This document shows, piece by piece, positions 12,044 through 21,845 of a DNA stretch of 64,000 nt. The number at the start of each line of letters is the position of its first letter. Within the stretch, counting starts at the first letter, position 1. Made by a program: the position numbers and the translations under genes. Source of the DNA: Arthonia radiata (Eukaryota; Ascomycota; Arthoniomycetes; Arthoniales; Arthoniaceae); contig PSQN01000007.1 of assembly GCA_002989075.1 (NCBI GenBank), positions 1,008,558 to 1,072,557 of the forward strand, read 5' to 3'. The notes under the pieces were generated by a model. It saw nothing but the letters and a program-made list of their open reading frames with translations, made no database searches and had not been told where the DNA came from.

Positions 12044-12919
12044 ATGCATCTCACCGAGCACCCATTGACCGCCCACCGAACAGTGTTCGCTGCCCAACCC
12101 TTCCAACACCCAATCGCTCCCTGGCTGCAAGAGGAGGACTCGAGTCTCAATCATCTCCTCGTTGGCAACGCCAGCCTTCCTCGTGTGGTCGATCATGCCT
12201 CAAATACCCACACCCCGCGCGCATCGTCGCCACACCCCAGTATGGCCATGACCGGCTACAGCCATACAGAAGCGCACAGCCTTTTCTCTCTGCCATCGAC
12301 ACACTCCGAGCGAACTGCTAGCGATGGCTTCACCGAAAACCTCTTATCGGAGTCCTCGTCCTCTTCCGGCCTTCCCTCCATGTCAAGATCTGACTCTTCT
12401 GCGCCCTCATCCTCCGTCGACACCTGGGTGGGAAGAGACACTTTGCGCCAGACCCAGCTCGACATCAATGCGAATGGCCACTCTGTAGCCCCAGCGGCTC
12501 CGGACACATTCGTGTATGAGTGTGCTCTGTCCTGGCTGGACTGCGGCTTCGAGACTGATGACATTGATCAATGGAAGACCCACTGCATGTCACACTTTCA
12601 CCCCCACGAGCCACCTAAATCATTCCAGTGCCCGCTGTGCCCCTTCCGTGGCGGTCCGTTCAAGAGTGGCTTCGATGCGTGGGAGGTCCGATTGAATCAT
12701 GTGGCGATACACCACCGACAGGGACACGACCTTTCGACCAGTCGGCCAGACTTTGAGCTCGTCAAATTCATGTTCAAGAAAAAGCTCATAAGCAACAAGC
12801 TGTATATGCACCTGAGATCCAGCAAACAGGTGACAAATCAAGTCACGTTGCAAAATGATCGGCGACGGCGACAGCAGCCACAAAGTCGACATACAGCTGT
12901 GCCGCACCGTGCGGCATAG
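12044..12919 (+). CDS. C2H2-like zinc-finger protein, fungal-specific
   Basis: Predicted 291-aa protein from one uninterrupted frame. The first 150 residues are serine/threonine/proline-rich and disordered. Residues about 160-230 carry two widely spaced, irregular C2H2-like units: a Cys-x6-Cys followed by HCMSH, and CPLC followed by HVAIHH. The tail is basic (RRRRQQPQSR). This arrangement occurs in poorly studied fungal proteins, probably nuclear, with nucleic-acid binding suggested but not shown. The ATG at 12044 is the first in frame; an internal Met near 12242 could be the true start. A splice near the basic tail, which would change the last 30 residues, is possible. Confidence 0.7.
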   Translation: MHLTEHPLTAHRTVFAAQPFQHPIAPWLQEEDSSLNHLLVGNASLPRVVDHASNTHTPRASSPHPSMAMTGYSHTEAHSLFSLPSTHSERTASDGFTENLLSESSSSSGLPSMSRSDSSAPSSSVDTWVGRDTLRQTQLDINANGHSVAPAAPDTFVYECALSWLDCGFETDDIDQWKTHCMSHFHPHEPPKSFQCPLCPFRGGPFKSGFDAWEVRLNHVAIHHRQGHDLSTSRPDFELVKFMFKKKLISNKLYMHLRSSKQVTNQVTLQNDRRRRQQPQSRHTAVPHRAA

Positions 12920-15900
12920 TAGGGACGGGCTGGTGGCTTATATATGTGAGCATGTCATTCGCTTGCCTTGCTGTGGAACGCGCACCACATGCAGGCAAGC
13001 GAGGCATCGACCCTCAAAGGGGCCGGAGCTGCCTACACTAGCATTGTGGGCGCTTGTATGATGTGACGACTGATGCATTACGATATTTACGAGATTGATG
13101 ATGCGGGAACGACTAATATGAAGCCTTTGTGGTATCTAGCACCACCAGACGGATGTAATAACGGCCACGTGGGTACCGGGTGGCGCAGCGCATGTACCAC
13201 GCATTCTTCTCAACAATACCTTGAATTTTTCCCTGATTATGGTTACATTCCCGGCGTCTGGAGCAAGAGATACAAAAAAAGATACCCCAATAGGTCGTGA
13301 AAAAGAAGGCTGGGCAACTGAGAACGATCCTGCTTGACTGGCATATCAAATCAGGTTACGAATCTATTTCAATCACCGGCAATGTATGCCTACGATGATC
13401 AATACAGAGTTTGACACGCTTAAAACATTATTCGCTCGTTGACCATGATTCGTTTGAACGTCTGACGCCATTGAGGATCCACGCCATGGTCTAGGCAGCA
13501 GCGACGCCTTCAGAAGTATTGCGCAGCTACGCTACGACGCTGACCTGATCTTCCTAGTCATCAGAAGAAGCAGCTGACATACAATTTGATTATTGCGTAC
13601 TTATGAGCAGCGTTGATGCCGTCTCTGTGCGCTGTGCACCCGTCATCCGGTGCGAAACTCTAGTCGCATAACAGACCCTGTTTCTTTTTCCTTCACATGC
13701 GCAAATCGATTTGAGCAGTTGTTGGGATGGCGACGCAGGAGGCTCAACACAAATTGAAGCGCAGGGCTCACGTGATGCAAATGACATGCTCACGCCTCGT
13801 GTCGAAGCTGCGATAAGCCAAGCTGATGCTATCGTATTTCGCGAGAAGCCTCTAGCCTTCAGCGAATGATAGCATCGTCTACGACTGGACTGCTCACAGA
13901 ACAAGCAAGCAAATAGCGAGCAGCACCTCACTATCAGTACCTTCGCAAGGTTTGCATTGATTGTTGATGCCGCTGGCAGTCATGCACATCTACGTTAATT
14001 TATGACATGGCTAGTGAGCTTCTCCAAAGACACGTGCTCGTCGGTAACGAGTCGACTCGCATCACTGGCTCTGCGACGAACTTCTCCCTCATGTTCAGTG
14101 CAGCGACCGCGGCAAGCACCACGTATACGCACATACAAGAGTCTTTTGCCGACATTGCACGCTGCAAAGCCACGTTTGAGGTCCACCAAGGCTATGACAC
14201 ACAGACTGCAGCACTGCTAACAGGGGTTTTGCGGGCACTTACCTAATAGTGGTGAGCTTCGGACGTTGTCCGCCGCGTCAATGCACCAACAACGCAACAA
14301 AGGCGGCCAATGAGAGAAGCGCATGGAGTGAGGCGAGCGAGTGAGGCTATGGCTCATGATCCTTCCGGTGAGTCGGACTTGAGACAGCCAATCCGCCCTC
14401 GAATGTCGGCCCTCGACCATGTCGGCAACGTGAAGCAAAGTTTGGTAGAGCAAACGCAAGTGTCAAGCGCCGACGGTCGCTTGCAGCGCGTGAGGTAAAG
14501 TGCCGGAGCTGGCATGGCGACCATTGGCTATAGAAGATGTCGCATGGCCCCCGATCACTCAACATGAGTTCGCCTGCTGCTTGTGTCAATTGTGTCGCGG
14601 ACAATCAAACGGAGCCTCGACGACATCTCAGGCAGCAGTCGCAATGCCGGAATACTTCGTGCCTGGGTATGGGATCTCGCGAAGGGTCATACAGTCTGAG
14701 ATCTCCGCCTACTGTGGCCCAGAAGCGACGGCACGACCCTACGTGTACCAAGTCCGTGCAGTCATGTGATACGGATGCACAAATACTAAATGACGTTTGA
14801 TGTAGGGACGTGATGGCTTTCTGGTTACGACAAAGGGCCCCCCTCTCACGTACGTACATTATCAATTCCTCTGCTGCCTTCTTTGAGATGATCGTCGCTG
14901 ACATGGACCACCCTAGTACGGTACACTTCGAGACAGCAATGACTTGCCACAGGCTCTGACGAGTGTCATAGGCGCAGATCGATGATCTTAAGGAAGAGTC
15001 CAAAACTTACGAAGAACAACGAGCAGCTGCAAGCCAAAGCGACAGCGAAGAGAGGTCGATCAACACGCCCGTGCAAGTTGACCACAGAGTTCGATGACAT
15101 GAGGACTGGCCTCAATGAGCGTTGTAGAAATACACTGCCCTGGCGCGAGCCAAGACCCAGTCGTCAGTTTCCGGCGGATTCACCTCGAAAGTCTCGGATG
15201 ATGCAAAACACGGCCAATCGAGGTTCCAATCAGCATTCTTACACCACTTTATGATGTTCTTAGGAGGGACGCTGTCAACTTCATGTTCATGAGGTCGCGG
15301 AACCAAGCCAACAGCAAAGCGGCGATTTGTACTACTGTTGGGATGCATGCCAAGAGAGCGGCGACATGCCGCGAGGGAACATCATCGACACCCGATAGCG
15401 AACGTTCGACCCAACAGCATCACCAGTGATTTGACCAAATGCAACCAGTGAAAACTGTCAGAGACAATATGCACTGCGAACAGGAAACGCACTTCCGTAC
15501 TAACCTACAGGACTCATCAGCTAACCAAACCCTCGACCGTCCTCTTCCTACTTTACAAGCTAGGTCGACTTAGGCAGGCCTCAAACGAAACCCTCCGGAG
15601 ATACCTTTTCCTACTGGTCTCACGGAGGATTATACCTATAGGCTGGCGAACGTGCCCTCCTCTGGCTATAGCTCAATCTCGACCAAAATGCAGGGCGAAC
15701 CCCGCGTGTTTCACGGCAATGGGTTGCAATCGCGCCGTCGTCCGCATAGCTGGGCAGATCCATTGCAGGCGATCAGATACTGTTCGTGGAGCGCCAAGGC
15801 TGGAATTCAAGTCAGAACATCGCATCAACTCTCTCCATCCGGACTATCTCGGGTCTTCCATTTGATGTTACAAACATGGTCGCTCGCAAATCCATCCAGT

Positions 15901-16537
15901 CTCTCGGCCGGCTTACCAGAGCCAGCGGAAGTGGGCGGAAGATCCAACAGCGGAGGTGTGTGGGCAGCAGGATTTTGATTTAAGGCCGTGACTCGGCATA
16001 TTATCAGCTCATCTGCAGCCAGCCAATCACCACTCCAGGAGATAGATGTTCTCGCCCCAACGAGCGATGAGTATCGTTGTGGATGGATACGGATCTTGAC
16101 GGAACGCCACCAGCGATCTTGGCTCATCTGCTCCATCCTCCAAAATCCGTTAGCCTGCACGCATTTTGAATCTTTTCCTCCCTTAGTCAGTTGGCTTTGG
16201 CTCATGCTCGCTTTCTCTTTAACCTCCACCCTCAACGGCCCTCGAGATGCAAATCCGCCTTGCTCCTGCCTCCCGCCCGCGGACGCTGCTGCTCGGCATC
16301 TGCTATCAACGTTTGCTCCGACTGCTAGTGTCATCATCGATATGGAATGCACGCCGTTTGTGATATATAGTACTTCCACAGCCCATGCATTCATCGTCAC
16401 TGTCCAACATTCGTGTAACAGCTTCATCTTCTCCACACCGCTCTCCAGCCAATCTCTCAGAGCACGCGTGCTTGCTGCATTGTGTTCCCTCAGCATTGCT
16501 CACATAACATACCTTCACACCACAGCACGCCATAGCC
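12920..16537. other. 3.6 kb gene-poor stretch
   Basis: No frame here shows recognisable domains. Overlapping opposing frames at 15825-16496 (-) and 15988-16545 (+) are the longest, but both lie in the presumed promoter of the DHA1 transporter and look like chance openings. Base composition is ordinary, without the AT-rich islands typical of heavily RIP-mutated repeats. I saw no terminal or inverted repeats. Confidence 0.5.
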
Positions 16538-18286
16538 ATGCGTGAGCTGTTGCAAGACACCGCCTTTGGCTTCTTCGCTCGCTGGATATCAAGAGGCAAG
16601 ATTCTCGCCTGGGAAGATTCCTACGACCCCAATGCTCTTGAAAAGTATCTCAGCACTGCCTCCACTCCCGCCGCTCGTACACGTTCTCAACGCGCGGAGC
16701 AACAACTGGAACGAAAATCGAAAGATCTCGAAGATGGAGGAGCTTCTGACAGAGCCTCAAGTCCTGATGAGAAGAACCCGGAAGACGAACGTGACGACTA
16801 CGAGCTGATTGACTGGCTACCGAATGACTCCAAGAACCCTCAAAACTGGTCGCAGGGGAAGAAGTTCTTCGTCACTTTCGAAATCTGCCTTCTCACCACT
16901 TCTGTTTACATTGGTTCCGCAATTTACACTGCTGGTATTCAAGACGTCGTCCAAGTGTTTCACGTCTCAGAAACAGCCGCACTTCTTGGTCTGACGCTCT
17001 TCATCATTGGCTATGGTCTGGGTCCGAGTAAGCTCTGTCCATGCTTGCCAGTTCATTCACCCGCAACATACTAAAATTCCATCCCAGTGGTATGGGCGCC
17101 CCTATCCGAAATGCCCTTCTTCGGCCGCAACCCGATCTACGTCGGCACGCTCGCCGTCTTCGTCGGTCTCCAACCCGCCGTCATCTACGCGCCCAACTTC
17201 GGCGCCATGCTCGCCTTCCGCTTCCTGACCGGCCTTTTCGGTTCCCCCGTCCTAGCCACCGGCGGCGCCTCCATCGGCGACCTCTACTCCCCGCAAAAGC
17301 GCGCCTACGGCATCTCCGTCTGGGGCATCTCCGCCGTCCTCGGCCCCGTCCTCGGTCCGCTTGTCGGCGGCTTCGCCGCGCAGGCGAAAGGCTGGACCTG
17401 GACCATCTGGATTCTGATGTGGCTCTCCGGCTTCTGCCTCGTCTTTCTCTTCTTCTTCCTCCCCGAGACCTCCGGCCCCAACATCCTCTACCGCCGCACG
17501 CTGCGCCTCCGCGCCGAGCGCGCCAAAGCCAACACGTCGGGCGAGAAGCTCACGTCCTTGAAGACGGAGGCCGAGGTCGAGGCTGAAGGCATGACCGCCA
17601 ACGAGATCGTCATGATGATCCTCGTCCGCCCATTTACGCTTTCGTTTCTCGAACCCATCGTCCTCGCCCTGAACCTGTACATCGCCCTCCTGTACGCGCT
17701 CCTGTACCTCTGGTTCGAGTCCTTCCCCATCGTCTTCGTCGGCATGTATGGCTTCACCACCGGCACCCTCGGCCTCGCCTATGTCGGCATTCTAGTCGGC
17801 GCCTTTCTGACACTGCCCCCATTCTTCTGGTTCCTCAAGTACTACACTGAGCCGCGCTTCGACGCCAACGGCGACATCAAGCCTGAGCACCGCCTGCCGC
17901 CCGCGTTCGTCGGCGGTGTCTGTCTCCCCATCTGCCTGTTTTGGTTCGGCTGGAGCGCAGGCCGCACGCACTGGATCGTGCCCATCATCGGAACTTCACT
18001 CTTCAGCGTCGGCGCGTTCCTGTTATTCAATTCCGTCCTCAATTATCTCGGCGACGCATATCCGAAGTATGCGGCGAGCGTGTACGCCGGCAACGATTTG
18101 ATGAGGAGTGCGTTCGCAGCGAGCTTCCCGCTGTTTGCGACGGCGATGTTTCACAAGCTGGGGATCGATTGGGGGAGCACGTTGTTGGCTTTCTTGACGG
18201 TTGTGTTTATTCCGATTCCGCTTGTCTTGTTCAAGTATGGGGAGAGGATCAGGGCGGTGAGCAAGATGGCGAGGCATGACATTTAG
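16538..18286 (+). CDS. MFS drug/H+ antiporter, DHA1 (Flu1/Mdr1-like)
   Basis: Predicted 562-aa major facilitator, a plasma-membrane proton antiporter exporting azoles, cycloheximide-like drugs or endogenous toxins. Exons 16538..17027 and 17088..18286 join in phase 1. The N-terminal pattern (MRELLQDTAFGFFARWISRG, acidic linker, then DWLPNDSKNPQNWS) is typical of the Flu1/Mdr1 branch of the 12-helix DHA1 family. Later come GPMVWAPLSEMPFFGRNPIY (the A-motif region) and a motif-C-like run near GISAVLGPVLGPLVGG. The central loop between helices 6 and 7 is charged. Codon third positions are strongly G/C. Homologues include fungal toxin exporters, but there is no cluster of biosynthetic genes next door, so substrate is open. 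Confidence 0.92.
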
Positions 18287-18775
18287 GGGCCTTTCCAGGA
18301 TTGCTCAACAGCGGTGTGGCCATCGAGATTGACAGCATTGACGAAGCATAGCACTGGCGTTCATGATGGCAGATTAACGACATAATGTGTATTGTAGAGA
18401 ATAGAATATGAAGTTACGAATCCACGTCTTTACATAATTTGTCTCTCGTGTCCTGGCTCTTTCTATGACCTGATCGTGTCTCCTCTTATTCGACCCCCTC
18501 TCTCATCCCGTCTCCCTTCTCATCCCGTCTCCCCTCTCATCCCGTCTCCCCGGTTATCCCATCGCCCCTCTCATCCCATCTCCCTCATCTCCGCTCCCAC
18601 ACCATCTCACCCCCACCACACCAATATCCCAGCCCTTCCCACATCCACCACAACGTCCACAGCGCAATCCCTTCCCGCCCTTCCCCCATAATCCAACGTC
18701 CACCAAACGCCACACCCCCTTCCACTCCCCGGCCAACTCCATCCTTATCGACCGATCGTACACCGTTCGCGCTCA
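18287..18775. other. Intergenic, C-rich, with tandem repeat
   Basis: 3' flanks of the DHA1 transporter (+) and of a doubtful minus-strand gene. From 18480 to about 18740 the + strand is almost purely pyrimidine plus A, including the 17-bp tandem repeat listed separately. Confidence 0.6.
18501..18585 (+). repeat. 17-bp C-rich tandem repeat, five units
   Basis: Five head-to-tail copies of TCTCATCCCGTCTCCCC. Units 1-3 are nearly identical, unit 4 is diverged and unit 5 has A for G at position 10. The complementary strand has regular GGG runs and could form G-quadruplexes. It shares the GGGATG core with the MATE intron repeat at 7157-7240. Confidence 0.9.
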
Positions 18776-19478
18776 TCAGACACGTTGGCGTTCGCCCACT
18801 ACTTTGTCCAAATGCAGCTCCTCCAGCACAATCTTGGTATCCGGCCCTGTGAAGAGCGCGGCTGACCACCGCCCCAGCCACGACGGCGTTTTGCGCATCA
18901 CGAACCACTCCTTGAACCACTCGTTCGACAACTCCCTGAAGGAAGCAAGCAAGGAAGCAAGGAAGGAAGCAAGCAAGCAAGGAAGGAAGGAAGGAAGGAA
19001 AAGGCGCCACGGGGTCCAGCGGCAGAGAGGGCACGAGAAGTGCGCCGCGATTCCGGGGACAACGAGAGTTGGCCGTGACGAAGCGAAGGGACCTGAACGT
19101 GCGGCGGCGGCGTTGATGCCGTATCCTGCCCTGATTGCGGGCGACGGGTGCGAGGCACCGATGTGCGCCGGAACCGCTGAAGACGGCGGGGTCCGTGTGG
19201 ACGAGAAGACGCGGCGTGCGTGGAGGATCTCGCGCGCTCGTCGTCGACGGCGCGTTCTCGTCCGAGGAGGCGGGTGAGGGCAGTTTCGGTCTGCGGAAGG
19301 GAGCGGTGTTGGCGAGAAGGGCTGTTGCTGTGGTGTGACCCCGTGAGGTACGCACGTGTTTCGCGTGTCGGCTGCGTGGAGCAGGAGGTGGAGTGTGCAG
19401 CGCGATGCGAGGGGAGAAAGCAGAGACGAAGTGCGGGAGGACGCGAATGGGGATAGGGAGGTAGTAATGGTAAGGCAT
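18776..19478 (-). CDS. Doubtful two-exon gene, unknown product
   Basis: Not recognised. The last 160 bases (18935..18776) read as a compact, protein-like C terminus (including WFVMRKTPSWLGRWSAALF and VLEELHLDKVV) directly after a strong acceptor, CTTGCTTCCTTCAG. Upstream, the frame starting at the ATG at 19478 has strongly G/C-ending codons down to about 19015 and an arginine/proline-rich, mitochondrial-presequence-like start (MPYHYYLPIPIRVLPHF). The two parts are in different frames and would be joined by an intron holding the TTCC microsatellite. The donor is not clear (GTGGCG or GTGCCC are candidates). Three overlapping open frames in this GC-rich region mean the reading must be treated cautiously. 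Confidence 0.35.
18941..19002 (+). repeat. GGAA/GCAA tetranucleotide microsatellite
   Basis: About 60 bases of GGAA units interspersed with GCAA. On the minus strand this is TTCC/TTGC and abuts a TTCAG acceptor-like site at 18936, so it would act as a long polypyrimidine tract if the doubtful gene is real. Confidence 0.9.
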
Positions 19479-19800
19479 GGGATGAAGATCTTTTCGTTTG
19501 CAAGTTGGGACGGAAAGCGGATAACGATAGAGATCTTGTCATTCGCATCATCAGTAACGCTGCGCTCCAGTAGCTCTATCACAGCTGCGTGATAGCTCGG
19601 GATCCAACGCCTTGTCGGGATTAGGCTCCAGTTGACATTCCTACTTGTTTCGCCGGACATGCGCGGAAATCAGTGTAGGCGGCGCCTACTATAGATCAAG
19701 ACATCAATCACCTCTTCACATACTCACACTCAAGTCATCCAAATCAAAATCCTCACAACAAATCACATCCCCCTGCTCCCCACCACTAGTGCAATCATTG

Positions 19801-20940
19801 TTACCTCCCACCACCCCCCGTCACATCCTCCGCACTCGTCGCGCTCATCGGCTGACTCCCCAGCCCACCACCCGCACCCGCCGGCTCATTACTCCCCGTC
19901 TTCTGCAGCGTCTGCCGCATAGTCTCAATCGTCAACTCACCGTGCACACCCCCCGTATGCGCACCCTGCTGGTTACTCATAAAGCTCCCCGTGCCCCCAC
20001 GCACGGGGCTCGCGTCACCACGGCTGGCCCTTGGCGGACTCCCCGCCGCCACGGGCGAGCGCACCGGGCTCGGTGAACGGTTCCCGGCGACGCTCTGCGC
20101 AGACGAGTGCGTGTGCATCGTCCCGTCTGAGAAGGACTGCGAGTGCGCCATCTCGGCGTGCTCGGCGTTGACGACGTCGGCGAAGGAGATGAAGGAGAGG
20201 CGGCGCGGGTCGTTGGGGTCGACGCCGCCGTAGGTGCTTTCGTTTTCTTGGCTGTTTTCGTGGTGGAAGCCCGGAGGAGAGATTGAGCGGGGAACGGCGG
20301 CGGGAATGGGGTGCGCGCTGGAGTGCGGGGCCGCTTCGGACATGCCGCCGGGGAGGGAGGCGTGGCTGGCCAAGAGATCAGCGTGCGATGTATGCGCCGA
20401 GGGGGCGTGTGCGACTGATGCTCCTGCCGGGTGGTGTGAGGAGGACATCACGATTTCGACTTCGTCGGGGTCATAGTTGTCGGTGATGGCGAGGGATGAC
20501 GCCTCGAGCACCGGTGGGATGTGGTCCTCGGTAGTGATGTGAGATGGTATCGCCGGCGAGAGCTCCGGGCCCGGCATAGTACTCTCTTGTACATCTCGCT
20601 CAAAGATCTGCGAAGTGGCCGGTGACAGGTGTCTGGGCGATGATTTGCCTAGCCGGCTTGGCGACGTGCCTCCGCTGAAGGGGCTGCTATTTCTTCGGCC
20701 AGTCGCCGCAGCGGCAGCGCTTGTGTTCCTGAATGACGAAGCAGGATCGAGGCCTCCTACAGCGATGTCTGATGGTCTTGAGCCATCTTTGCGGGGATGA
20801 GGCCGGGCCTTCTGAGCGCGAGATAATCGCTCATTCTCCGGCTCTTGTGACGTTGATTGAATAACCGGGGAAGGCTCGAGAGGGAATGAGCCAGCGTTGG
20901 GCTGAGGCAGGGTCGCCGTGTCCGACGCAGAGGCAGCCAT
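19801..20940 (-). CDS. Disordered Ser/Pro/His-rich conserved-type protein
   Basis: Predicted 379-aa protein in one exon, not recognised by name. It is low in hydrophobic segments and rich in Ser, Pro, Ala and His, with many SP/TP dipeptides (for example NRSPSPVRSPV) that could be proline-directed kinase sites. Two stretches look conserved against the disordered background: RRLSFISFADVVNAEHAE at about residues 245-262, and GELTIETMRQTLQKTGS at about 335-351. The end is glycine-rich. It may be a cytoplasmic or nuclear scaffold or kinase target, but no function can be given. The start is the first ATG; the protein lies 905 bases downstream of the phospholipase D gene's 3' end on the same strand. 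Confidence 0.75.
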   Translation of the reverse strand: MAASASDTATLPQPNAGSFPLEPSPVIQSTSQEPENERLSRAQKARPHPRKDGSRPSDIAVGGLDPASSFRNTSAAAAATGRRNSSPFSGGTSPSRLGKSSPRHLSPATSQIFERDVQESTMPGPELSPAIPSHITTEDHIPPVLEASSLAITDNYDPDEVEIVMSSSHHPAGASVAHAPSAHTSHADLLASHASLPGGMSEAAPHSSAHPIPAAVPRSISPPGFHHENSQENESTYGGVDPNDPRRLSFISFADVVNAEHAEMAHSQSFSDGTMHTHSSAQSVAGNRSPSPVRSPVAAGSPPRASRGDASPVRGGTGSFMSNQQGAHTGGVHGELTIETMRQTLQKTGSNEPAGAGGGLGSQPMSATSAEDVTGGGGR

Positions 20941-21845
20941 GAGGTTGGGCAGTATTTAGATTGTGATGAGGGTAGAATCACGAGACGTAGCAAAAAGCGG
21001 CGTGTGCCTGCGGGTCTAGCGATCTCGAAATTCTCAACGTCAGTGATAATGATACAATGGCTTTGTATATATGATGAACGGTGTTGGGAGCCATACAAAT
21101 TGCAGAGATGGGAATAGGGCCAGACTGTTGTCACCGGGCGCTGGAGAGTGCGAGTGGTTGCTCTGTGTGCAGGAGACGAAACGGGCAGGCCATGTGACGT
21201 GAGGGTAGGTATAGTGGGGCCGACGTCACTCTTCAGAGGACGAGTATAACTATGTTGTGTATGGTTGTTGCCAAAGTTAGCTCTGGAAGCGTTTGAGCAT
21301 GAGACATGGCTGCATCGAAGCGGACGAGGGAGCAGCGGACAAGGCCGTAGAGTGCTGGAACGGAGAGGGAGCGTGGCCGGATGACGTCGGAGGTGGTGGA
21401 AAATTGGTGAGAAACTGCGTCTGATCTGAGGTGACAGGGTCCCGTTCCATCCGCATCTGCTCGCTTCATACTTCAGATAGGAAGGTCCATTCTCTTACGA
21501 TGGCAGGATCCTTGTGCTTCTGTGGAGATGGAATACCATAGACTCTTACTCCTTTGGTATGTTAATATAGACAGTGTCTGAAATCTAGGATTGATGTATT
21601 TCTATGTATAGGTTATCCGTCTCTTGTGCATATACGATAGCACCTCGAATGTAATGCTCATCGCTTCCGATTCTTCTGCATGCTGTCCCAAGTACCAACG
21701 CCAACGCTCAATGCAGATCCTCAGATGCTACGTCTATACAGTTGCCAAGCTCAGTCTTCCAACGCCCAACCCACACGCTCGTACGCAAATCAATCGCTGT
21801 GCTGCGTTAGCGGACTGGCCTGGCTGTTGTTAGAGTGAAAACTTA
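20941..21845. other. Intergenic region between two minus-strand genes
   Basis: Promoter side of the gene ending at 19801 and 3' flank of phospholipase D. The frames at 20757-21134 and 21233-21469 show no domain signal. Confidence 0.5.

Noticed and set aside
15825-16545. Opposing 223- and 185-codon open frames
   Set aside because: They overlap each other in the DHA1 promoter, have no domains, and the plus-strand one runs past the transporter start codon in another frame.
18804-19277. Plus-strand frame rich in Lys/Glu/Ala through the GGAA repeat
   Set aside because: Composition is explained by the microsatellite. Codon bias favours the minus strand here.
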